Source of the DNA: Mesostigma viride
Taxonomy: Eukaryota > Streptophyta > Mesostigmatophyceae > Mesostigmatales > Mesostigmataceae
Length of the DNA: 64,000 bases
Assembly (NCBI GenBank): GCA_009746045.1
Contig: RPFO01000264.1
Location: forward strand, 744,001-808,000
Direction of reading: 5' to 3'
In this document: piece after piece, positions 43,101-55,100 of the stretch
Numbering within the stretch: position 1 is the first letter of the stretch
Layout of the letters: every line of letters begins with the position of its first letter
Translations under genes and position numbers: made by a program
The notes under the pieces: model-generated
Seen by the model: the letters and a program-made list of their open reading frames with translations, nothing else
The model's database searches: none
Told to the model about the DNA's origin: nothing

Positions 43101-46100
43101 AACTCATCGCCTGCTGCCACTCATCACTCATCGCCTGCTGCCACTCATCACTCATCGCCTGCTGCCACTCATCACTCATCGCCTGCTGCCACTCATCACT
43201 CATCGCCTGCTGCCACTCATCACTCATCGCCTGCTGCCACTCATCACTCATCGCCTGCTGCCACTCATCACTCATCGCCTGCTGCCACTCATCACTCATC
43301 GCCTGCTGCCACTCATCACTCATCGCCTGCTGCCACTCATCACCTGTCGCCTGCTGCCACGCATCACTCATCGCCTGCTGCCACTCATCACTCGTCACCT
43401 GCTGCCACTCATAACTCATCGCCTGCTGCCACTCATCACTCATCGCCTGCTGCCACTCATCACTCATCGCCTGCTGCCGCACGTACAGGCGCAAGGAAGG
43501 CGGCAACATCTGCGTGCCGCTGGGCATGCTGGCTGGGTCCCCCTATCCCCTGGGCGTGTCGGTCACCCCCAGCGGCGCGGTCAACTTTGCCCTCTTCTCG
43601 CGTGCGGCAACCCACGTCAAGCTGTGCCTGCATGACCCGGGGCAAGCCGAGCCCTATGTGCGTGTGATGTTTGTGTTTCTGTGTGTATTTGTGTGTGCGG
43701 GCATGTGCATGCATGTGTTTGTGTGTGTATATGTGTGTGTGCACTTCTGTGTGTGTGCGTGCGTGTGTGCGTGTGTGCGTGGGTACGTGTGTGCGTGTGT
43801 GTGCGCGTGTGCATGCATGCGTGTGTGTGTCTGCCCTTTGCGTGTGTGCGCGCCCTTCAGGGTGTTGGCATGTCCGACCGTGGATCCACCTGTAAGCGTT
43901 GCCTCACCTTGCATGGGTGGTATAGGGTGTCCTCTGGTCGAACACATGAACCGAACCGTGTGCATGCCCAACGTGCACATACTGGAGAGGGGCTGGTGTG
44001 TGCTGTCACAGCATACCCAGGTGAGAGCTGAGGGAAAGTAGTTGTGCGGTGGCCTGCAGGTGCTGCATCAGTCACCACAGGATGCTGCAACAGGCAGTGA
44101 GGACACCCGGCAATTCTGCCGCAGTCTTGTTTGTGATGCTTGGGCACGTATATGTTGATCATATCTGCTGCATTAACGGGAACAGTCTTCAGAACAAACA
44201 GTGCTATGCCATGCCATGCCACGCCATGCCCCACCATCTCCCGCCCCACCATCTCCCGCCATCATCTCGTGGCATACTCAACAGGCATACTACGCCGTGA
44301 TGTGATGGGCTCAGTGCATCCCAACCCAACCCAAACCAGACCAAGGAAAACAAACACACCGAACCAAATAAAACAAATGAGGAGAAAACAGAACAAACAA
44401 AACAAAGAAATCAAGTGAACCAAACTAAAACAAGAAAAAGCAAGCCAGACCAAACAGAAGCAACTGACTTAAGCCAACCTGTGTGGCCCGACCCGATCTG
44501 CCTTCCCCCCGACGCACTTGGTGCCAATGCTGCCGACGTTGACGTGTTTATGCCCCCGTTGGCCACACCACATGCTTGGGGGCCTGCTGTGGCGATGGCG
44601 TTTGCCCCGCGGAAGCGGAGTACAGCTCCGTGGCGGTTCCCGATACACTGCTATAAGATGCCTTGCCTGGTAGCAACGCACATACTACTAAAGCCTTCAT
44701 TGATGCCGTGTGGTTGGCGCGTGCCGCTTGGGTGCCTGGCTGCCCGCGCTGCCCCCTGCCACCTCCCTTCCTCCTGGCCCTCGCTCCTGTCACCCTGGTT
44801 CTTGTCGCCAGATGGAGATTGACCTGGACCCAGCCACCCACCGCACGGGCGACATCTGGCACGTGTGCCTGAGCAACCGCGACGCGCTCAACGGCAAGGT
44901 CTACGGCTACCGCGTGGCGGTGAGTGCTGGCATAAGGGCAAGAATGCGCAAAAGTGCGAGTGCTAGCGGGGGCAGGGTTGCACGATCGTGGGAGCTATGG
45001 CACGATTCTGGGCAAACAGGGGCATGGGTGGATCTACGTGGTTATTATTTAATTGGCGGGTGCAGCGGCCGCACTGGGTCATCACGGCAGCTGAGCACTC
45101 CAAGAAAATCCTTTGGGAAGAAAAAGCAGAGTGGGCACGCAAGGCTGGCCAGCTCGAAATGTACTGTTTATTTCCCATGCATCCCCACGCATGCCACACC
45201 TGGCCAAATGCGCTAGCTAGTGGAGGCTTTATTACGCGAGAAAGTTCTGCAAGTTCTGCGCATGTCTACCCATTCATGACCACTGCATTGGCCGGCGTGT
45301 GGCGACCTGCCGGATGTGTGCATGGGCTTGCATGTGGGTCGTACCTCCTCTGGCCCCCTTCTTCTGCCCCCCCTGTTTTGCGCGCTGGCGATCAGGGTGA
45401 CCTCTCGTGGGAGACGGGCAGCCGCTTCCATGCGAGCAACGTTATGCTGGATCCGTACGCAAAGGTGCTGTCGGCGCCCATCAAAGACCCGAGTGAGTGC
45501 TGACGGATGTCCCCATCCCCGCACCTGGCCACCGCACACAGCAACAGTACCGTAGTGGTCAAAATCACTTTGCGACAAATTATTTTCCGACCCAAAAACA
45601 AGGTCATAGTTCACGCGGCGCTTTCTTAGTATAATCCAAAGAAAGTAGTAAAAAATATACTAGACGAGTGCAGTGGCATGTTTGTGAGCCAAAATAAGCA
45701 AATTAATCGGATTTCGGTGAAAATAGTTTATTAAACAGAATGCGGGAAAGAAAGAGCCGCCACAGCCTTGTGGCTGGACATGCAGAAAGGCTTGTTAGAC
45801 GAACGGGGACGGCTTGTTGTTTACCGGGGAATCCTAGTGGCAACTAGCTTTGCCTTTTGTAAGTCAGGCGCCGTTTGTTTGAACGGCCGGCCATGTGTGG
45901 AATGCTGACGGTAGTTGCGTCAAAAAGCCGTAATAAAATCTGATGTAACCAGCACTCACCAATTGATTGGTGTGCTGCTTGGTTGGGTAGTGTGTTCAGG
46001 TTTGCATTCGTATAGTACACATGGCCTGACAGCTCAGACGTGTCACAGATGAGCTGGCTGGCTGAATGATTAAATTGTCAGCGTTAGGATATTTCTGGTT

Positions 46101-49100
46101 TTGCCATTTTCCATTTTGACGGTAGGCTTGATAAGCATGGTCGGGGGGTTGTGACCCGTAATTGCTTCTTCCCACCCATCCCACCCTTGGGGGGCTCTTG
46201 CTCCTGCATGCGAGGGAGACAAGATGACTACTTAAACCTGCCTTTGGCAGGGGCTCTACTCATTGTTTTCAATCAAATGCTGGTTTTCTTGGGAGCTCAA
46301 GTGTCATAATAGAAGTTTGCGAGGTCGATTCGCAAAGCATTTGTCGCAAAGTGATTTGACCCCCACAGTAATCTACTTTAAAGGTGCCCTCGGCATCTAT
46401 CAAGGACCCGAGTCAGTGCTGGCGCCCGGGCACATGGCCGCCGCATCCAGTAATTGTTTGCTGTACTAGTGTACTACAGTATGTATTTCTTCTAGTATAG
46501 AAGCATTCTTGGCTAGTTTGAGAGCGTTCCTTACTGGTGGACAAGCGCTCCTTACTGGTGGACAAGCGTTCCTTACTGGTGGACAAGCGCTCCTTACTGG
46601 TGGAGAAGCATTCCTTACTGGTGGACAAGCGCTCCTTACTGGTGGACAAGCGTTCCTTACTGGTGGAGAAGCGTTCCTTGCTGGTGGACAAGCGTTCCTT
46701 ACTGGTGGACAAGCGCTCCTTACTGGTGGACAAGCGTTCCTTACTGGTGGACAAGCGTTCCTTACTGGTGGACAAGCGTTCCTTACTGGTGGACAAGCGT
46801 TCCTTACTGGTGGACAAGCGTTCCTTACTGGTGGACAAGCGTTCCTTACTGGTGGACAAGCGCTCCTTACTGGTGGACAAGCGTTCCTTACTGGTGGACA
46901 AGCGTTCCTTACTGGTGGACAAGCGCTCCTTACTGGTGGACAAGCGCTCCTTACTGGTGGACAAGCGTTCCTGACTGGTGGACAAGCGCTCCTTACTGGT
47001 GGACAAGCGTTCCTGACTGGTGGACAAGCGCTCCTTACTGGTGGAGAAGCATTCCTTACTGGTGGACAAGCGTTCCTTACTGGTGGACAAGCGTTCCTTA
47101 CTGGTGGACAAGCGTTCCTTACTGGTGGACAAGCGCTCCTTACTGGTGGACAAGCGTTCCTTACTGGTGGACAAGCGTTCCTGACTGGTGGACAAGCGCT
47201 CCTTACTGGTGGAGAAGCATTCCTTACTGGTGGACAAGCGTTCCTTACTGGTGGAGAAGCATTCCTTACTGGTGGACAAGCGTTCCTTACTGGTGGACAA
47301 GCGCTCCTTACTGGTGGACAAGCGTTCCTTACTGGTGGACAAGCGCTCCTTACTGGTGGACAAGCGTTCCTTACTGGTGGACAAGCGTTTCTTACTGGTG
47401 GACAAGCGTTCCTTACTGGTGGACAAGCGTTCCTTACTGGTGGACAAGCGCTCCTTACTGGTGGACAAGCGCTCCTTACTGGTGGACAAGCGTTCCTTAC
47501 TGGTGGACAAGCGTTCCTTACTGGTGGACAAGCGTTCCTTACTGGTGGACAAGCGTTTCTTACTGGTGGACAAGCGTTCCTTACTGGTGGACAAGCGTTC
47601 CTTACTGGTGGACAAGCGTTCCTTACTGGTGGACAAGCGTTCCTTACTGGTGGACAAGCGTTCCTTACTGGTGGACAAGCGTTCCTTACTGGTGGACAAG
47701 CGCTCCTTACTGGTGGACAAGCGCTCCTTACTGGTGGACAAGCGCTCCTTACTGGTGGACAAGCATTCCTTACTGGTGGACAAGCGTTCCTTACTGGTGG
47801 ACAAGCGTTCCTTACTGGTGGACAAGCGTTCCTTACTGGTGGACAAGCGTTCCTTACTGGTGGACAAGCGTTCCTTACTGGTGGACAAGCGCTCCTTACT
47901 GGTGGACAAGCGTTCCTTACTGGTGGACAAGCGTTCCTTACTGGTGGACAAGCGTTCCTTACTGGTGGACAAGCGTTCCTTACTGGTGGACAAGCGTTCC
48001 TTACTGGTGGACAAGCGTTCCTTACTGGTGGACAAGCGTTCCTTACTGGTGGACAAGCGCTCCTTACTGGTGGACAAGCGCTCCTTACTGGTGGACAAGC
48101 GCTCCTTACTGGTGGACAAGCATTCCTTACTGGTGGACAAGCGTTCCTTACTGGTGGACAAGCGTTCCTTACTGGTGGACAAGCGTTCCTTACTGGTGGA
48201 CAAGCGTTCCTTACTGGTGGACAAGCGTTCCTTACTGGTGGACAAGCGCTCCTTACTGGTGGACAAGCGCTCCTTACTGGTGGACAAGCGCTCCTTACTG
48301 GTGGACAAGCGTTCCTTACTGGTGGACAAGCGTTCCTTACTGGTGGACAAGCGTTCCTTACTGGTGGACAAGCGCTCCTTACTGGTGGACAAGCGTTCCT
48401 TACTGGTGGACAAGCGTTCCTTACTGGTGGACAAGCGTTCCTTACTGGTGGAGAAGCGTTCCTTACTGGTGGACAAGCGCTCCTTACTGGTGGACAAGCG
48501 TTCCTTACTGGTGGACAAGCGTTCCTTACTGGTGGACAAGCGTTCCTTACTGGTGGACAAGCGTTCCTTACTGGTGGACAAGCGCTCCTTACTGGTGGAC
48601 AAGCGTTCCTTACTGGTGGACAAGCGTTCCTTACTGGTGGACAAGCGTTCCTTACTGGTGGAGAAGCGTTCCTTACTGGTGGACAAGCGCTCCTTACTGG
48701 TGGACAAGCGCTCCTTACTGGTGGACAAGCGCTCCTTACTGGTGGACAAGCGTTCCTTACTGGTGGACAAGCGCTCCTTACTGGTGGACAAGCGTTCCTT
48801 ACTGGTGGAGAAGCGTTCCTTACTGGTGGACAAGCGCTCCTTACTGGTGGACAAGCGCTCCTTACTGGTGGACAAGCGCTCCTTACTGGTGGACAAGCGT
48901 TCCTTACTGGTGGAGAAGCGTTCCTTACTGGTGGACAAGCGTTCCTTACTGGTGGACAAGCGTTCCTTACTGGTGGACAAGCGCTCCTTACAGGTGGACA
49001 AGCGTTCCTTACTGGTGGACAAGCGTTCCTTACTGGTGGACAAGCGTTCCTTACTGGTGGACAAGCGTTCCTTACTGGTGGACAAGCGTTCCTTACTGGT

Positions 49101-52100
49101 GGACAAGCGCTCCTTACTGGTGGACAAGCGTTCCTTACTGGTGGACAAGCGTTCCTTACTGGTGGACAAGCGTTCCTTACTGGTGGACAAGCGCTCCTTA
49201 CTGGTGGACAAGCGTTCCTTACTGGTGGACAAGCGTTCCTGACTGGTGGACAAGCGTTCCTTACTGGTGGACAAGCGTTCCTTACTGGTGGACAAGCGCT
49301 CCTTACTGGTGGACAAGCGTTCCTTGCTGGTGGACAAGCGTTCCTTACTGGTGGACAAGCGTTCCTTACTGGTGGACAAGCGTTCCTTACTGGTGGACAA
49401 GCGTTCCTTACTGGTGGACAAGCGTTCCTTACTGGTGGACAAGCGTTCCTTACTGGTGGACAAGCGTTCCTTACTGGTGGACAAGCGTTCCTTACTGGTG
49501 GACAAGCGCTCCTTACTGGTGGACAAGCGTTCCTTACTGGTGGAAAAGCGTTCCTTACTGGTGGACAAGCGTTCCTTACTGGTGGACAAGCGCTCCTTGC
49601 TGGTGGACAAGCATTCCTGACTGGTGGACAAGCGTTCCTTACTGGTGGACAAGCGTTCCTTACTGGTGGACAAGCGTTCCTTACTGGTGGACAAGCGCTC
49701 CTTACTGGTGGACAAGCGTTCCTTACTGGTGGACAAGCGCTCCTTACTGGTGGACAAGCGCTCCTTACTGGTGGACAAGCGTTCCTTGCTGGTGGACAAG
49801 CGCTCCTTACTGGTGGACAAGCGTTCCTTACTGGTGGACAAGCGCTCCTTACTGGTGGACAAGCGCTCCTTACTGGTGGACAAGCATTCCTTACTGGTGG
49901 AGAAGCGTTCCTTACTGGTGGACAAGCGCTCCTTACTGGTGGACAAGCGCTCCTTACTGGTGGACAAGCGTTCCTTACTGGTGGACAAGCGTTCCTTACT
50001 GGTGGACAAGCGTTCCTTACTGGTGGACAAGCGTTCCTTACTGGTGGACAAGCGCTCCTTACTGGTGGACAAGCGTTCCTTACTGGTGGACAAGCGTTCC
50101 TTACTGGTGGACAAGCGCTCCTTACTGGTGGACAAGCGTTCCTTACTGGTGGAGAAGCGTTCCTTACTGGTGGACAAGCGCTCCTTACTGGTGGACAAGC
50201 GTTCCTTACTGGTGGACAAGCGTTTCTGACTGGTGGACAAGCGTTTCTTACTGGTGGACAAGCGTTCCTTACTGGTGGACAAGCGTTCCTTACTGGTGGA
50301 CAAGCGTTCCTTACTGGTGGACAAGCGTTCCTTACTGGTGGACAAGCGTTCCTTACTGGTGGACAAGCGCTCCTTACTGGTGGACAAGCATTCCTTACTG
50401 GTGGACAAGCGTTCCTTACTGGTGGACAAGCGTTCCTTACTGGTGGACAAGCGTTCCTTACTGGTGGACAAGCGTTCCTTACTGGTGGACAAGCGTTCCT
50501 TACTGGTGGACAAGCGCTCCTTACTGGTGGACAAGCGTTCCTTACTGGTGGACAAGCGTTCCTTACTGGTGGACAAGCGTTCCTTACTGGTGGACAAGCG
50601 TTCCTTACTGGTGGACAAGCGTTCCTTACTGGTGGACAAGCGTTCCTTACTGGTGGACAAGCGCTCCTTACTGGTGGACAAGCATTCCTTACTGGTGGAC
50701 AAGCGTTCCTTACTGGTGGACAAGCGTTCCTTACTGGTGGACAAGCGTTCCTTACTGGTGGACAAGCGTTCCTTACTGGTGGACAAGCGTTCCTTACTGG
50801 TGGACAAGCGTTCCTTACTGGTGGACAAGCGTTCCTTACTGGTGGACAAGCGTTCCTTACTGGTGGAGAAGCGTTCCTTACTGGTGGACAAGCGCTCCTT
50901 ACTGGTGGACAAGCGTTCCTTACTGGTGGACAAGCGCTCCTTACTGGTGGACAAGCGTTCCTTACTGGTGGACAAGCGTTCCTTACTGGTGGACAAGCGT
51001 TCCTTACTGGTGGACAAGCGTTCCTTACTGGTGGACAAGCGTTCCTTACTGGTGGACAAGCGTTCCTTACTGGTGGACAAGCGCTCCTTACTGGTGGACA
51101 AGCGTTCCTGACTGGTGGACAAGCGTTCCTTACTGGTGGACAAGCGTTCCTGACTGGTGGACAAGCGTTCCTTACTGGTGGACAAGCGTTCCTTACTGGT
51201 GGACAAGCGTTCCTTACTGGTGGACAAGCGTTCCTTACTGGTGGACAAGCGTTCCTTACTGGTGGACAAGCGTTCCTTACTGGTGGACAAGCGTTCCTTA
51301 CTGGTGGACAAGCGTTCCTTACTGGTGGACAAGCGTTCCTTACTGGTGGACAAGCGTTCCTTACTGGTGGACAAGCGCTCCTTACTGGTGGACAAGCGTT
51401 CCTGACTGGTGGACAAGCGTTCCTTACTGGTGGACAAGCGTTCCTTACTGGTGGACAAGCGTTCCTTACTGGTGGACAAGCGCTCCTTACTGGTGGACAA
51501 GCGTTCCTTACTGGTGGACAAGCGTTCCTTACTGGTGGACAAGCGTTCCTTACTGGTGGACAAGCGTTCCTTACTGGTGGACAAGCGTTCCTTACTGGTG
51601 GACAAGCGCTCCTTACTGGTGGACAAGCGTTCCTTACTGGTGGACAAGCGTTCCTTACTGGTGGACAAGCGTTCCTTACTGGTGGACAAGCGCTCCTTAC
51701 TGGTGGACAAGCGTTCCTGACTGGTGGACAAGCGTTCCTTACTGGTGGACAAGCGTTTCTTACTGGTGGACAAGCGTTCCTTACTGGTGGACAAGCGTTC
51801 CTTACTGGTGGACAAGCGTTCCTTACTGGTGGACAAGCGTTCCTTACTGGTGGACAAGCGTTCCTTACTGGTGGACAAGCGTTCCTTACTGGTGGACAAG
51901 CGTTCCTTACTGGTGGACAAGCGTTCCTTACTGGTGGACAAGCGCTCCTTACTGGTGGAGAAGCATTCCTTACTGGTGGACAAGCGTTCCTTACTGGTGG
52001 ACAAGCGTTCCTTACTGGTGGAGAAGCATTCTTGGCTAGCTGCGCGTTGGTGGGGGATTGGAATTGGATGGGTTGGTTGCGAGGATATGCGCCGGGTCTG

Positions 52101-55100
52101 ATTGCGCACTGTTAGGGAGCTTAGACAGCTCTGATATTACCGTGTGGGAGGAGTATGTTTAATCTCTGTGCACAGTTCAGTTGGCAGGAGTTGGGCCACC
52201 GCGTGCTGCCGTGAGCGCGTCATAGCGGCCCACCGCTTGCTTGGCGGTTGATGTCTGGTGCTCAGGCAGTTGCCCCATGACTGTAGCCGCAATTCGTCAG
52301 AAGTGGGCATTCGCAGAATCGCTTTTGCTTCTGGCCTCTGATCCTTTGGAGACCCCTCCTTTGTCTTTGGATAATGTGCCTGCGCCGCATCGCTTACCTC
52401 GGCGGGTTTCGTCGCTTTGCAATCCTGGATGGGGTGTGTGGGATCCGTGGTGGGTGGTGTGGCACCTTCTCGCTTGCTGGGTGGCATCGCAGAGGGCAAG
52501 AAGCGGCCGCGCTACCTGGGCTACCTGGACTTCTACGAGCCCGCTTTTGACTGGCAAGGGGACGCCCCGCCCGCGTAAGTACGCTGCGGCACATTTCCTG
52601 ACGAGAGCTACCGTCGGCATGCCAGCCATCGTAGCGTGCCATTACAACACTTGAATCCATTACAACACTTGAATCAAGCAACCGTTGGCGTGCCAGCCAT
52701 TTTTAGGGCCATAACACGGGGTGATCTGGGCCACACTTTGTGGGGCCTTTTAGGGCCATGACAAGGGGTGATCTGGGCCACACGTTGTGGGGCCTTTTAT
52801 GGCCATGACAAGGGGTGATCTGGGCCACAATTAGGGTGGCCTTTTAAGGGCCAAGACAAGGGCTGATCTGGGCCACACCTAGGACGGCCTATGCCACCCC
52901 GCCCTGCCCCGCACGCGGTGTCTTAACCACACGGTCCAGCATAATGATGGACTTGTTAGAATGGCCATCGATATAAGATTGTTTAAGAGTTGTGCTGGGT
53001 ATGCAGCTGAGCTCATTCATGTGGCTTAATTCTGGACCTGTGGGATCCAACCCGTCGCTAGCGAAGCCTCGTTGGCACCTTCCCTGGTTAATCTGGGGGG
53101 TTAGTGATGCACCACCCATATGAAGGGCGGTGCTTTGTGTGTCTGTGAAGGCATGCTTTTGCGGAGGCATGTGCCTGTGGAGTGCCAGCGTGCGAGGGGG
53201 CGGGCACCTGGACCTGTTTGCATGCACAGCTTGGTCGGACCTTTCTGCACTGGGTTGCACTGCTTGTACAAGGTTGGAGACTCTGGGAACTAGGGACAGA
53301 GAGGGCTTAAGGACCTGCATTTTTCATCCATGTGCTTTATTATGGGATTGGGAAATAGGGACAGGGAGGATGAAAGTGCTTGCATTGATCGTCCATGTGG
53401 CTTGTTATGGAACCACTTGCTTTTCTCCCTGGGATTGCATCACCGGCACCTGAGCTGCCGTGTGGTTGGTTCAGCCGTGCCAGTGTCCACCAGCCTTGTG
53501 TGCGGTCGACATCCAGGCGGTTGGAATGCTGGTGCTGGTCCCTTCTCCTTGCGGCTTCCTTGAGCCACTTTGCCTGTACCTAATTAAAGTCACCCTGCCT
53601 CTGCATCTAGGATGTTTGCCCGTACCTTAAGTTACCCTGCCCCTAGTTATCTCGGGTCTATGCCTATATCTAAAAGCTACCCTGCCCCTAGTTATGTCCA
53701 GATGTTTGCCTCTATCATAAAGTTTCCCTGCCTCTAGTTATGTCCAGATGTTTGCCTCTATCATAAAGTTTCCCTGCCTCTAGTCATGTCCAGATGTTTG
53801 CCTCTATCATAAAGTTTCCCTGCCTCTAGTTATGTCCAGATGTTTGCCTCTATCATAAAGTTTCCCTGCCTCTAGTCATGTCCAGATGTTTGCCTCTATC
53901 ATCAAGTTTCCCTGCCTCTAGTTATGTCCAGATGTTTGCCTCTATCATCAAGTTTCCCTGCCTCTAGTTATGTCCAGATGTTTGCCTCTATCATAAAGTT
54001 TCCCTGCCTCTAGTTATGTCCAGATGTTTGCCTCTATCATAAAGTTTCCCTGCCTCTAGTCATGTCCAGATGTTTGCCTCTATCATAAAGTTTCCCTGCC
54101 TCTAGTCATGTCCAGATGTTTGCCTCTATCATAAAGTTTCCCAGCCCCTACTTATCTCGGAGACGTGTGCGCTAATTGTGTACAACCCCTTGCCTTTCCC
54201 CATCCCTTCCGCCCCCCCCTTCCCCCCCCCTGGCGGCTGCCCCCCACAGCATCCCCCAGGACTGCATGGTCGGCTACGAGATGCACGTGCAGCACTTCAC
54301 TGCGCACGAGAGCAGCGGGGTGACTGCCAGCCACCGCGGCACCTTCCTGGGGCTGGTGGACAAGATCGACCACCTGGTGGACCTGGGTGGGTGCTCCCTG
54401 TTGTCTGGGCTGGTGGACCTGGGTGGGTGCCGTGCGCAAGCGTTCTGGTCTTGTGTTGTCGGCTGGTGGACCTGGGTGGGTGCCGTGCGCAAGCGTTCTT
54501 GTCTTGTGTTGTGGGCTGGTGGACCTGGGTGGGTGCCGTGCGCAAGCGTTCTTGTCTTGTGTTGTGGGCTGGTGGACCTGGGTGGGTGCCGTGCGCAAGC
54601 GTTCTGGTCTTGTGTTGTGGGCTGGTGGACCTGGGTGGGTGCCGTGCGCAAGCGTTCTTGTCTTGTGTTGGGGCTGGTGGACCTGGGTGGGTGCACCGCA
54701 CGCATGATGTCTGGTGTGTGGTTTCCTATTCTTGGGGTGGGCGGGTGATTCCAGCAGTCCCCATGCTTCCACGACTTGCCTTGTATGCCGTGATGGGCTG
54801 CCCGATCCATGCACTCTGCTGCACGGAGTGAAAGAGCCTGTGAGGAGATGTCCGCTAAAATTGGGTTGGAGCTCAAGTAAAGTTGGAGCACGCCGCGGCA
54901 ACGATTTATCGTGGTGTTTGCAAACTTCCTCGCCACTGCCGTTCTTATGCCGACAACCAGCGACACCATATTAACAACACGCCATTGCGATCGTCCACAG
55001 TGTCACACCATGCCTGGGCGGCCCTTTGCTCCTGCGGGTATCCTCGCCACCTCCATATTGCTCATAACGATAACGTTAAAATCGTTTGTACACTGATTAT

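Noticed and set aside
41434-43667. Open frames of 660-730 codons on both strands (LLPLITHR- and WQQAMSDE-type repeats)
   Set aside because: Artefacts of the 24-bp satellite in intron 5. No start context or non-repetitive coding sequence.
46520-52040. CRISPR-like array of 21-bp direct repeats
   Set aside because: There are no unique spacers; units are head-to-tail with point variants, in a eukaryotic intron.
46413-52115. Open frames of about 1,870 and 1,900 codons on opposite strands
   Set aside because: They run entirely through the 21-bp satellite; the period is a multiple of 3 and the unit lacks stops, so any frame stays open. They lie in an intron between two well-supported exons.
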